From Bog-752 sp963799395 (GTDB lineage: Bacteria > Actinomycetota > Thermoleophilia > UBA2241), in contig CAWCWZ010000040.1 in the NCBI GenBank assembly GCA_963799395.1, forward strand, positions 27,275 through 91,274: a DNA stretch of 64,000 nt, in the 5' to 3' direction. This document shows positions 12,256-20,642 of this stretch, piece by piece. The first letter of the stretch is position 1; each line of letters opens with the position of its first letter. Made by a program: the position numbers and the translations under genes. The notes below the pieces were generated by a model. That model did no database searches, was not told the DNA's origin, and saw only the letters and a list, made by a program, of their open reading frames with translations.

Positions 12256-13550
12256 ATGCCCAGGGTAGCGTTGGTCTTTCCCTACTTTCGCACCAGAGTG
12301 GCCACCGAGATGCTCTTTCCGCCGCTCGGCGTCGCCGTGCTCGCCGGTCAGCTGCGCGCGCTCGGGAGTCGAGACGAGGGTCTTCGACTGCACGTTCTCC
12401 ACGTTCGAGCGACTGGCCGCCGACCTGACCTCCTGCGAGCCCGACATCGTCGGGATCTCGTCGATGGTCAGCCTGACCCGCAACACGCTCCGCGTCGCGG
12501 AGATGGTCAGGCACGACCCTGCCGCACAGCCTGCTGGTCAGCGGCGGGCCCCTGCCGACCGTGTTCCCGCAGCGCTTTGCCCGGCACTTCGACGTCGTCT
12601 TCAGGGGCGAGGCCGACCTGAGCTTTCCGCGCTTCTGCGCAGGACTACTTCGAGCGCGGCGCTTCGTCGCGGACGATGGGTACGCTTGCCCTCGACGCCT
12701 ACGGCGGCCTGTTCGTGCCCAACCACGGCCTGCGGGTCGACAACCCGACCGTGCACCACTCGGAGCGCGAGCTCGAGTCGTTCCCTCTGCCCGACAGGAG
12801 CGACTTCGACCACGCCGCCTACCAGGACGAATGGCTGCGGACGACCGGCTCCAGGGTCACGTCCATCATCGCCACGCTGGGCTGTCCGTTCGGCTGCGAC
12901 TTCTGCTCAAAGCCGGTCTTCGGCGACGTCGTTCGGCGCCGCGCGCTCGACGCGGTCTTCGCCGAGATCGAACAGATCCGCGCCCTCGGCTACGACGGGC
13001 TGTGGATCGCCGACGACACCTTCACGTTGAACCTGCCCCACGTCCACGAGTTCTGCCGGCGGATGGCCGGACGAGGGATGAGCTGGAGCTGCCTCTCGCG
13101 CGCCAACGGTATCGACACCGCGACCGTGGGCCTGATGAAGGAAGCGGGCTGCCGCAGGGTCTACCTCGGCCTCGAGTCGGGCAGCCAGACGACCCTCGAG
13201 CTCATGAACAAGCAGGTCACCGTCGCCGACGGGGTCCGCGCCGTGCGGCTGTATCGCGAGGCGGGCATCGAGGCGGCCGGCTTTTCATCGTCGGCTACCC
13301 GGGCGAGACTGTGGCGTCGATCGAGGAGACGCTCAGCCTGGCGCTGGCGCTGCCGCTCGACGAGATCTCCTTCAACGTCCCCTATCCGCTGCCCGGCTCC
13401 CGGCTGTTCACCCGGCTCGGCGGGCCCGACGACGGCGCCGACTGGGACGAAGAGAACGAGGTCACCTTCCTGTACCGCTCCGAGTTCGACACCGACTGGC
13501 TGCGGCGCCGGATCGACGAGACCATGGCGGCCTTCGCGCGCCGTCGCTGA
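12256..13550 (+). CDS. B12-binding radical SAM protein 2 (several frameshifts)
   Basis: About 431 residues, starting MPRVALVFPYFRTRV. The cobalamin-binding half is spread over three frames (ending around VSGGPLPTVFPQRF and FRGEADLSFPRF). The radical SAM half from 12676 has CPFGCDFCSK, the DDTFTLN motif, GLESGSQ and, after another frame change near 13282, FIVGYPGETVASIEET and NVPYPLPGSRLF. At least four indels are needed. Each segment keeps family-level conservation, so errors are more likely than decay, but the density is the highest in the window. It is similar to the third radical SAM protein encoded on the other strand (same PYPLPG and LMNKQ motifs), indicating duplication. Substrate unknown. 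Confidence 0.83.
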
Positions 13551-13566
13551 CCGGCGCCGCCGGCCC

Positions 13567-14877
13567 CTACCGGAGGCGCCGCAGCACCTCGTCGGTGGGC
13601 CTCTCGACGAGCTTGAGGGCCGTGGGTGCCAGCCTGCCCAGGCGGCGCTTCATCTCGAACTGGACGTGGCCCTTGACGATGGCGAACCGCATCTTGGTCG
13701 CCGAGACGTCGGCGTCGAAGGTGAGCGTCTGGTTCAAGAGCAGGCCGCCCTCCTGCCGCCACTCGCGCGCGCGCCGCCCGCCGAGCCGCTCGGCGAGGGC
13801 CGTTCCCGGGAGCGGGTACGGCATCGTCAGCCCCAGGTAGTCGAGCGGCAGCGAGCCGGCGAAGCGCAGCGTGTCGAGCACGGTGTCGTCGCTCTCTCCG
13901 GGGTAGTAGACGATGAAGAAGGCCCCCACCTCGAGCCCGGCGCGATGGGCGGCCCACACGGCGTCGCTCGCCTGTCGGGTCGTGATCTGCTTGTTCATCA
14001 GCCGCAGGATCTGGTCGCTGCCGGACTCGATGCCGAAGAAGATACGAAAGCAGCCGGCGTCCTTCATGCGCCGCGCCATCTCGAGTCGAGGGAATCGACG
14101 CGGCCGAGGCACTCCCAGGCGACGCGCAGACCGCGGCGGGCGATCTCGTCGCAGATCGCCGTCACCCGGCGAGCGCTTCAGCGTAAAGACGTCGTCGGCG
14201 AACGAGATGCGGTCGTAGCCCAGCGCCAGGACCTGCTCGATCTCGTCGACCACGTTGCCCGGCGAGCGCTCCCGGAAGGAGCCGCCGAACACGACGTTGC
14301 TGCAGAACTCGCAGTCGAACGGGCAGCCCCGCGTGCTCATGACCGTGGTGATGGCGTAGCCGTACTTCCTTCTGCCGTAGGCGATGTAGCGCTCGTTCGG
14401 AAGCAGGTCGCGGGCCGGAAACGCGATGGCGTCGAGTTCGGTCGCAAACGGCCGCGGCGCGGGCTGGGGGTCCACCTCGCCCCCGGCCTCGTAGGCGGCG
14501 ACGATCTCGCACATCGCCTGTTCGCCCTCGCCGCGCACGACGACGTCGAACTGGCCGAGGAACGCCGCCGGCTCGCAGGTCGGCAGCGGACCCCCGGCGA
14601 CCAGCAGCCCGCAGCGCCCGCGCAGACGCGTCGCGAACCACAGACAGTCGCGGGCCAGCGTGGCCATGGCGTAGATGCCCACGACCTCCGCCCGCGCCGC
14701 CAGGGCCCCGGCGAGGGCCTCGTCTCTGCTTAAGAACGTGCAGTCGAGCAGCGAGACGGCGTGTCCCGCGCTGCGCAGGGCCGCGGCGATGTAGGCCGGG
14801 CCGAGCGGCGGGAACCGGAACCGGGACCGGTCGCGCGAGCTCCGGAAGAACGGGTAGATGAGCAGCACCCTGGTCAT
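13567..14877 (-). CDS. B12-binding radical SAM protein 3
   Basis: Protein of 436 residues starting MTRVLLIYPFFRSSRDRSRF. Residues 1-150 form the cobalamin-binding domain (VVGIYAMATLARD, VAGGPLPTCEP, VVRGEGEQ). Residues about 170-400 form the radical SAM barrel with CPFDCEFCSN, ADDVFTLKR, FFGIESGSD and FFIVYYPGESDDT. Between about 14165 and 14085 the frame is wrong (two compensating indels): the correct frame there reads RVTAICDEIARRGLRVAWEC. It is paralogous to protein 2. Its ATG overlaps the stop of the preceding unrecognised gene (ATGA), placing it last in a three-gene unit with a GT87-like glycosyltransferase. A role in making or modifying a lipid or glycan is inference from context. Confidence 0.9.
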   Translation of the reverse strand: MTRVLLIYPFFRSSRDRSRFRFPPLGPAYIAAALRSAGHAVSLLDCTFLSRDEALAGALAARAEVVGIYAMATLARDCLWFATRLRGRCGLLVAGGPLPTCEPAAFLGQFDVVVRGEGEQAMCEIVAAYEAGGEVDPQPAPRPFATELDAIAFPARDLLPNERYIAYGRRKYGYAITTVMSTRGCPFDCEFCSNVVFGGSFRERSPGNVVDEIEQVLALGYDRISFADDVFTLKRSPGDGDLRRDRPPRSARRLGVPRPRRFPRLEMARRMKDAGCFRIFFGIESGSDQILRLMNKQITTRQASDAVWAAHRAGLEVGAFFIVYYPGESDDTVLDTLRFAGSLPLDYLGLTMPYPLPGTALAERLGGRRAREWRQEGGLLLNQTLTFDADVSATKMRFAIVKGHVQFEMKRRLGRLAPTALKLVERPTDEVLRRLR

Positions 14878-15732
14878 GGGGTCCTGGCGATCGTCACGTC
14901 GTAACCGAAGCCTCCGAGGCTTGGCGGGAACGAGTAGCCGAAGCCCGACCAGGCCACGCGGGAGCCGATGAGCTCCCGGCCGCGGCGCAGCCGCGCGCCC
15001 TCCACCTGCCCCACCGCGAACGCCACCCGCCGGGCGGCGCTGACGAACGAGGCGCTCGCGGCGGTCACCTCGTCCCAGGTGCCGATCTCGGCGCCCCGCA
15101 GGGTGGTGCCGTCGGCCTCGACGTAGCGGTCGAAGTGCCGCGCCCCCTGTTCGTTCATCACGACCACCTCCGTGAAGCCGTCGACCGGCAGACCCGACAC
15201 GTCGACGGCAACCACGACACGCCCCTCCCCCGCCCCGCGGCTGCTCTCGCCACCCGGGATCGTGTAGGTCAGCGTCAGGGTCGCGACCGATCCTACCTCC
15301 TCGAAGGTCGTCACCCAGCCGAACGAGCGCCGCAGGGCGGTCGACGCGGCGGTCAGCGGACCACGCAGGGCGGGAGCCCGGCGGTGCAGCGCGGCCAGCG
15401 AGTTCTTGGCGGCGTAGAGCGAGCGAGACCTGAGGCTCAGGGAGCCCGGCCGGACCAGCCGTTCGACGAGGTTCATCTCAAAGGCGGCCGTCACTTCGCG
15501 ACCCGCGCCCATGCGCCGCTGCGCCAGCGCGACCTCCCCGGGGAAGATGGTCTGGATCCCCCGCTTGAGGATGGGCACACCGAACCCCACCCCTTCCTCG
15601 GCCAGCTCCCGACCGTCGACGACCAGCAGCAGGCCCTTCTGCAGGCGCCCTGTGGGGTAGCCCCCCGCGCCGCTCGCGCGGTCGGCGATCGAAAGCGACA
15701 AGACCCGCGGACAGGGGGACGGTGAGCTTCAC
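14874..15732 (-). CDS. Unrecognised protein between GT87-like and radical SAM genes
   Basis: About 285 residues that I do not recognise. GTG 15732 overlaps the stop of the upstream glycosyltransferase gene by four bases (GTGA), and its own stop overlaps the next ATG by four. The first ten codons are in a different frame from the rest, so one indel lies near 15700. Visible features are LLLVVDGRELAEEGVGFGVP and ILKRGIQTIFPGEV near the start, a beta-rich central part (VATLTLTYTIPGG, VVVAVDVSGLPVDGF) and a C-terminal YSFPPSLGGFGYDVTI. There are no cysteines in recognisable metal motifs and no membrane helices. The tight overlaps imply it acts with its neighbours. Confidence 0.7.
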
Positions 15733-17095
15733 GGCGCGAGTCCCTCGACGGCGCCGCCGGGCACGCGGGAGCCGCTCCCTCGCAGGCAGGAAACGACGAT
15801 CCACCAGCCCGCGACCTGCCAGGCGACCACGACGGCGGCCCGGGCGTCGAGGGTGACGTCGCTGTAGCGCCCGACCCAGTCGAGCGCCCTCTCCATGAAT
15901 CCGGGAGAGACGACCCACAGCAGCTGCAGCGGCGAGGCGTTGAACAGGGTGAAGACGAGGGGGAGCACCCACACCGCCGTCAGGGCGCGACGGTCGAGGG
16001 CTCCCACGCGACGTCAGGATGAGCACCAGCGGCAGGAGCAGCACGACGTTCGTCTCGGCCAGCCAGCTACGTGTGAGAAACACGATCAGGGTGAGCCCGA
16101 CGCACTTCCTGAGAAGGTCCTCGAAGCCGCCGTCGCCCCGTCTGAGGGCAATCATGCCGATCGCCAGCGCGGGGACCCAGAGCAGACCCAGGAGCCACCA
16201 TCTGCCCTGCATCAGGAGGGGGTCGCGAAAGAGCCTGACGACGGTCATGAACGAGAGCGCCCCCTGCATGACGAGGTGGACGTTCAGTCGCTGCGTGAAC
16301 GGCGCCCGGCTCCAGCCGAACAGGAAGAAGGGCCCGACGTAGAGCAGGAGCACCCCGGCAAGGGACACCGCCGCGTAGCGCACTGCCCTCGAGACGGACG
16401 TGCCGACAAGCCAGATGAAGGCGGCGGGCAGCAGCGCCAGCGCGGTGGGCTTGACGCAGATGGCGAGGGCCAGCAGGAGCGCCGAACCGTCGCGGCGCCG
16501 GGCGGCGAGCAGCGCGAGAGCCGCCAGCGCGAGCAACGTGACGATGGCGTCGATCTCGCCCCAGGCGGCGCCGACGTAAAGGAGATACGGGTTCAGGAGC
16601 AGGAACGTCCACGCCCTGCGGGCGACCGTCGGCGAGACGCCGCGACCTCTGCAGGATCGCGCCGACCAGGTAGGCGAGGCCGACGTTGGCCGCGATCACC
16701 GGGATCTTGATGGCGAGGTTGTAGAGCAGGAAGCCGTGACCGACCGCGTAGAAGCCACGGTAGATCAGCCCCAGCAGCAGCGGCCACGGCGGCGGATACC
16801 CCACCGAGTTGATCACGCTGAAGCCGGCATGGTGGAACACGCGGCTCAGGTTCAGGGCCACGTACGGGTCGTGGCCGCTCCCGACCAGGTAGCCGGTGGC
16901 CATGAAGACGCGGGTGTCGTAGGAGTGCCCGAACACGAGCCCCAGGGCGAGCTGCAGGAGGATGCTCAGCACGAGCACCCGCCGGTCGGGCGTCACCGGC
17001 CCTCTCCCGGCCCCGCCGCGGCGGCGCGCGGCGACGGCGGACGCCGTCTCGGGCCCGTCCGCCTGCCTGCTCTGTCGGATCGCGTGCACAGTCAC
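15729..17095 (-). CDS. Polytopic glycosyltransferase, GT87/DUF2029-like (frameshifted)
   Basis: Integral membrane protein of about 455 residues with 9-11 predicted helices. The N-terminal part has a first helix followed by the loop SYDTRVFMATGYLVGSGHDP, where the Asp near the first loop is the kind of catalytic-base residue seen in GT-C enzymes, and then NSVGYPPPWPLLLGLIYRG. The middle frame reads ALAICVKPTALALLPAAFIWL, a lipid-linked-sugar glycosyltransferase hallmark. The C-terminal frame starts ALTAVWVLPLVFTLFNASPLQ. Frame changes lie near 16640 and 16010. GT-C enzymes use polyprenyl-phosphate sugars and act on the outer membrane face. It heads a unit with the unrecognised gene and radical SAM gene 3. 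Confidence 0.77.
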
Positions 17096-17159
17096 GTTCG
17101 AGCGCTGGGACCGCAGGCAAGCGCGTGCTCGCCCGTCGTCGCACGAGTACGCGTGGGTC

Positions 17160-17630
17160 CTACGTGAGACTGTTCCCGTAGGCGACGACGAACAGGATCA
17201 CACCCGTCAGGGTGGCGAGCAGGTAGAGCGCATACGAGGCCCGCATGAAGCGCTTGTAGTTCGTGAAGCGTAGCCGCCGCGGGACGAGCTCGCTGGCGCG
17301 CAGCACGACGAACACGCCCAGGACGACGGCGACGACCCCCACGCAGGCATGGACAGTCGCCACGGCGTACGACCCCTGACCCAGCTTGGCCGGGATCCCC
17401 GGCAGGACGTTGCGCACCAGGGATCTGACCATCCAGGCGGCTACCACGACCGCGTTCAGGGCCACGGCCGACGTCTGCACCCAGCGGTGAGCCGCGAAGC
17501 GTCTGCGCACCGCGAGCCGCCAGCCGATCGTGAAGAGCACGGCGGCAAGCACCATCAGCACGAGCGAGACGTCGGCCCCCAGCGGGGCCTTCGTGGCGAC
17601 CGGGCCGGCGCCGTCGAGAAGACCGTTCAC
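17160..17630 (-). CDS. DUF420-family membrane protein
   Basis: Membrane protein of about 156 residues with four or five helices. LVLMVLAAVLFTIGWRLAVR is followed by FAAHRWVQTSAVALN with its conserved His, then TVHACVGVVAVVLGVF and NYKRFMRASYALYLLATLTG. The pattern of conserved histidines in the helices matches DUF420 (YozB/CtaM-like), some members of which take part in cytochrome oxidase maturation; that role cannot be assigned here. GTG 17630 is chosen because upstream codons run through a 9-bp tandem repeat encoding Arg-Pro-Ala. It is transcribed away from the STAS gene. Confidence 0.75.
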   Translation of the reverse strand: MNGLLDGAGPVATKAPLGADVSLVLMVLAAVLFTIGWRLAVRRRFAAHRWVQTSAVALNAVVVAAWMVRSLVRNVLPGIPAKLGQGSYAVATVHACVGVVAVVLGVFVVLRASELVPRRLRFTNYKRFMRASYALYLLATLTGVILFVVAYGNSLT

Positions 17631-17987
17631 CGGTCGCGCCGGTCGCGCCGGTCGCGGCGTCGCCCGGGCCCCGCGACCCGGGCGGCTCTGGGAACGAACC
17701 GCGAGATGTTCATCGACCCCCTCGAGACCCGACGGCAGTCCGCCTGTGGGCGCCATCGGCACCTGTTCGCCACTCTAGCTCGACCCAGCGGCAGGGGCAA
17801 CGCTCGAGCTGCCGGCGAGAGCGATCTGGGCTCGACCACCGGGACGATCGCCTGGACGCCGCTTTCGTACGGGCGTTTAGGAGGCAAATCCGGTGGCCAT
17901 AACTTGACATCGGCGGGCTGCCGGGCGGTGCCCGACAGCGAACCGGCCCGCCGGGGCAAGGGAGACCGGGGCCAGCAAGGGGAGTGC
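17631..17987. other. Divergent intergenic region with a 9-bp tandem repeat
   Basis: A 357-bp gap between the DUF420 gene and the plus-strand STAS gene. It contains three copies of CGGTCGCG(C/G) at 17631-17657 and a plus-strand TTGACA at 17904-17909 without a convincing -10 box. An AAGGGGAG ribosome site sits just before the STAS start. No gene is supported. Confidence 0.5.
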
Positions 17988-18347
17988 ATGGACGACAGGC
18001 CACAATTCGGCGTCGAACTGCTCCGCTTCGGCGATGACGTCGCCGTCGTGGCGCTCGAGGGCGAAGTCGACATCTACTCGGCGCCCCAGTTCAAGGAAGT
18101 CATGATCCAGAGCATCGACGAAGGTGCCAAGCACATCGTCGTCGACCTCGACAGCGTCACCTTTATCGACTCGACGGCGCTGGGCGTGCTGGTCAGCGGC
18201 GCCAAGCGGGTGCGTCCCCAGAACGGGACCCTCGACATCGTCTGTCACGACGAGAACATCACCCGGATCTTCGAGATCACCGGGCTCGATCGCATCTTCG
18301 GCATCTACCCCACTCGTGAGAAGGCACTCGCCAGCGCGACAGTCTGA
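17988..18347 (+). CDS. STAS-domain anti-anti-sigma factor
   Basis: A single STAS domain of 119 residues. Typical elements are ALEGEVDIYSAPQFKE, then HIVVDLDSVTFIDSTALGVLVSGAKR with the conserved Ser of the DST motif that is phosphorylated by RsbW/SpoIIAB-type kinases, and FEITGLDRIFGIYPT. Such proteins release sigma factors by binding the kinase when dephosphorylated. ATG 17988 follows a strong AAGGGGAG at the right distance. No anti-sigma kinase or sigma factor is encoded nearby. A second STAS gene lies 0.5 kb away on the other strand. Confidence 0.93.
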   Translation: MDDRPQFGVELLRFGDDVAVVALEGEVDIYSAPQFKEVMIQSIDEGAKHIVVDLDSVTFIDSTALGVLVSGAKRVRPQNGTLDIVCHDENITRIFEITGLDRIFGIYPTREKALASATV

Positions 18348-18398
18348 CAAGGTGGCGCCGGCGACCGACGGCCGGCGCGCGGCAAGGAGTGTTCGGGC

Positions 18399-18782
18399 AT
18401 GGAGTATCGCACTACCAGGGGCCTCAGGGGACGGCGACTGTCCGTGCAGGTCGACGACATGAGCAAGAGCAAGACGTACGGCGGCGGCCGCGTCTGCACC
18501 GTGCCCGGATGCGAGACTCGACTGTCGACCTACAACCCCTCCAGCATCTGCGCCCTGCACAACGGCGGCTGGAAGGACGAGCTCAAGCGGCCCTCGCGCA
18601 AGCAGCGCCCGCGCGAGGAGATGACGCGCTACTGCAGCTTCGAGCCGTGCAGCCGCGAGTTCGTCACCAGCAACCCCGCAAAGAAGTACTGCAGCGACGC
18701 CTGCCGCATGAAGGCCTTCCAGGCCCGCGCGGTGGCGGCCCGTCAGGCGGGCCTCGGCGAATCGCGGCGCAGGGCAAGCTAG
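18399..18782 (+). CDS. Small protein with two zinc-finger-like modules
   Basis: Protein of 127 residues that I cannot name. The first module has CTVPGCETRLSTYNP followed by CALH (C-x4-C-x12-C-x2-H). The second has CSFEPCSREFVTSNP followed by YCSDACRMKAF (C-x4-C ... C-x3-C). The intervening and C-terminal parts are rich in Lys and Arg. Both modules look like structural zinc sites, and the basic character suggests nucleic-acid binding, perhaps a small regulator. ATG 18399 has AAGGAG nine bases upstream; an internal Met at 18459 is possible. It is 51 bp downstream of the STAS gene on the same strand, probably in one transcript. Confidence 0.8.
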   Translation: MEYRTTRGLRGRRLSVQVDDMSKSKTYGGGRVCTVPGCETRLSTYNPSSICALHNGGWKDELKRPSRKQRPREEMTRYCSFEPCSREFVTSNPAKKYCSDACRMKAFQARAVAARQAGLGESRRRAS

Positions 18783-18801
18783 AGAGGGTCCGCGCAAACG
18801 C

Positions 18802-18826
18802 GCCCGTCGCCCGCCGGGCGACGGGC
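18802..18826 (+). terminator. Perfect 11-bp hairpin after the zinc-finger gene
   Basis: GCCCGTCGCCC, loop GCC, GGGCGACGGGC. It lies 20 bp after the stop codon and before the convergent STAS gene, a good position for a terminator active on both strands. Confidence 0.5.
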
Positions 18827-18863
18827 TTCCGAGTGCCGCGGCCGGCCGGGCCGGCGCCGTGTT

Positions 18864-19370
18864 TTAGTCCCAGGAGAGCGCCGCGCGCGACCCCGCACCC
18901 GGCACGAACGGCGCCGCGTCGAAGGGCGGCGGGATCAGCGGAGCGCCGCCCTCGAGCGCCCTCAGCGCGGCGTCGAGCGACTCGTAGACCGGTACCAGGT
19001 TCGGCAGCCCGACGAGGGCGAGGGTGCGGCGCACATAGCCCACCGGCCGGGTGATCAGGAGCTCCCGGCGGTGTTCGTGCAGGCGGGCGACGAGCGAGAC
19101 CACGAGCCCCACGAACGACGAATCGATCAGGTCGACGCGGGCGAGATCGAGCACGAGATGCCGGGTCTTGAAGAAGAAGGGCCCCAGGTGACGCCGCAGG
19201 AAACGCTCGATCTCGGGGACGTTCTCCAGGTCGAACTCACCGCTCAGGGTGAGCACCGGCACCTCGCCGGCCCCGCGAAAGCTCAGACGCAGGCCCCCGC
19301 TGCCCCCGCTCAACGACATCGCCTGGCAGGCCGTCCCGCCAGGGTCTCTCGGCTCGATGTTCACGATCAC
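18864..19370 (-). CDS. STAS-domain protein 2
   Basis: Protein of up to 168 residues with one STAS domain at about 20-135: PVLTLSGEFDLENVPEIERF, LVLDLARVDLIDSSFVGLVV (the phosphorylatable Ser follows the Asp) and RTLALVGLPNLVPVYESLD. The C-terminal 30 residues are Pro/Ala-rich and lie outside the fold. GTG 19370 is the listed start; Met at 19319 would give a tighter domain. It differs clearly from the first STAS protein and probably answers to a different partner. No kinase, phosphatase or sigma gene is adjacent. Confidence 0.85.
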   Translation of the reverse strand: MIVNIEPRDPGGTACQAMSLSGGSGGLRLSFRGAGEVPVLTLSGEFDLENVPEIERFLRRHLGPFFFKTRHLVLDLARVDLIDSSFVGLVVSLVARLHEHRRELLITRPVGYVRRTLALVGLPNLVPVYESLDAALRALEGGAPLIPPPFDAAPFVPGAGSRAALSWD

Positions 19371-19676
19371 CCCCCGGCCGTCGGTCTCGTGCCCGTCGCC
19401 GGCGGCGCGAGAAGACGACCGTCTCTTCTTCTTTCAGTTTCGCGCCGTCCACCCCATGACCGACGGCGAGGCGGGCCGCCGGTCCTGACGACGTTCTGAA
19501 GGGCCGACACTAGGACGGCCGGCGGGCGTTGTAAAGGCGCGAAAGCCCTTCGGGAGGGCCCGGGACCTCATTCTCTGCACGAGCCTCAGCGCGGGTGTGC
19601 GCAGGCTCGACCTCGACCGGCGCCGCAGGGTGAGGGAGGTCGAGGGCGCCGCGCCGCCACGAACGGCGGCGCCAAG
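19371..19676. other. Gap between STAS gene 2 and secF
   Basis: A 306-bp stretch that should hold the secF terminator (19651-19672) and the promoter of the STAS gene. I see no convincing -35/-10 pair, RNA or ORF with coding character. Confidence 0.5.
19651..19672 (-). terminator. Probable terminator of the secDF transcript
   Basis: Just beyond the secF stop on the minus strand, GCGCCGCC and GGCGGCGC form an 8-bp stem around a six-base loop (ACGAAC on the plus strand). No T-run follows. Confidence 0.45.
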
Positions 19677-20639
19677 CTACGACAGCTCGCCGGCCTTGAT
19701 GGCGAGCTTGCGGTACTTCGGTTCGCGCTCCTTGAGGATGGTGAGCACGGGGCTCGCGACGAAGATCGACGAGTAGGCGCCCGAGGCCACCCCGACCAGC
19801 AGGGCGAAGGCGAAGTCCTTGAGGGTCGAGCCGCCGAACAGGAGCAGGCAGACCACCGGGATGAGGGTCATGAGGGTGGTGTTCATCGACCGCGTCAGGG
19901 TCTCCCAGATGGAGCGGTTGACCATGTCTCCGTAGGGCACGCGCGACATCTTGGGCGCGTTCTCGCGGATGCGGTCGAAGACGATGACCGTGTCGTAGAG
20001 CGAGTAGCCGAGGATGGTCAGCACCGCGGCGATGGTGTCGGTCGTGACCACGCGCCCGGTGAGCGAGTAGATGCCGATCACGACGAACAGGTCGTGGAAC
20101 TCGGCCACGATCGCGCCGATCGCGTACTTCCAGGAGAAGCGCAGTGAGATGTAGACCATGATGAGGACGAGCGCGACACCGATCGCCTTGTACGACGACG
20201 TGATCACCTCGCGACTGAACGAGGCGCCCACGGTGTTGATGTTCCAGTCGGAGCCGCCGTTTGCGGTCGGCGCGATCGTGAAGCTCGAGTCGAGGGCGTT
20301 CTTGAGGGCGAGCTGCTGGTCGGCCGACAGCGAGGTCGTCGAGATCTGGAAGGTGGAGCCGCCGTTCTTGGACTGGACCTGCTGGATGACCGCGTCGGAA
20401 TAGCCCTTCGCGGCGACCACGCCACGCACCTGGGACGTGGTCGCCGACTTGACGAACGTCACCTCGATACGCGTGCCCGACTTGAACTCGAGCCCGTAGT
20501 TGAAGCCCTTCACGGGGTTGCCGCCGCCGCGGATGAACATGGACAGCAGGCCGACGGCGATGACCGTGCCCGAAAGCGTGAACCACAGGTACTTGTGGCC
20601 CATGTAGTCGAACGAGTAGATCTTGCGGAACCAGTTCAC
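19677..20639 (-). CDS. secF: Protein translocase subunit SecF
   Basis: Accessory subunit of the Sec translocon (320 residues) that with SecD uses the proton gradient to complete export of unfolded proteins. Features are an N-terminal helix (about 20-37), the conserved FNYGLEFKSGTRIEV segment, a periplasmic domain to about 145, then five helices with GYSLYDTVIVFDRIREN (signature of the SecF membrane core) and SIWETLTRSMNTTLMT. Ends KAGELS. It starts three bases after the secD stop and is clearly cotranscribed with it. Length and motifs are normal. Confidence 0.98.
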   Translation of the reverse strand: MNWFRKIYSFDYMGHKYLWFTLSGTVIAVGLLSMFIRGGGNPVKGFNYGLEFKSGTRIEVTFVKSATTSQVRGVVAAKGYSDAVIQQVQSKNGGSTFQISTTSLSADQQLALKNALDSSFTIAPTANGGSDWNINTVGASFSREVITSSYKAIGVALVLIMVYISLRFSWKYAIGAIVAEFHDLFVVIGIYSLTGRVVTTDTIAAVLTILGYSLYDTVIVFDRIRENAPKMSRVPYGDMVNRSIWETLTRSMNTTLMTLIPVVCLLLFGGSTLKDFAFALLVGVASGAYSSIFVASPVLTILKEREPKYRKLAIKAGELS

Positions 20640-20642
20640 GGC

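Noticed and set aside
12256..13550. Pseudogene status of radical SAM gene 2
   Set aside because: All catalytic motifs survive in pieces and similar breaks occur in essential genes, so errors are more likely than decay.
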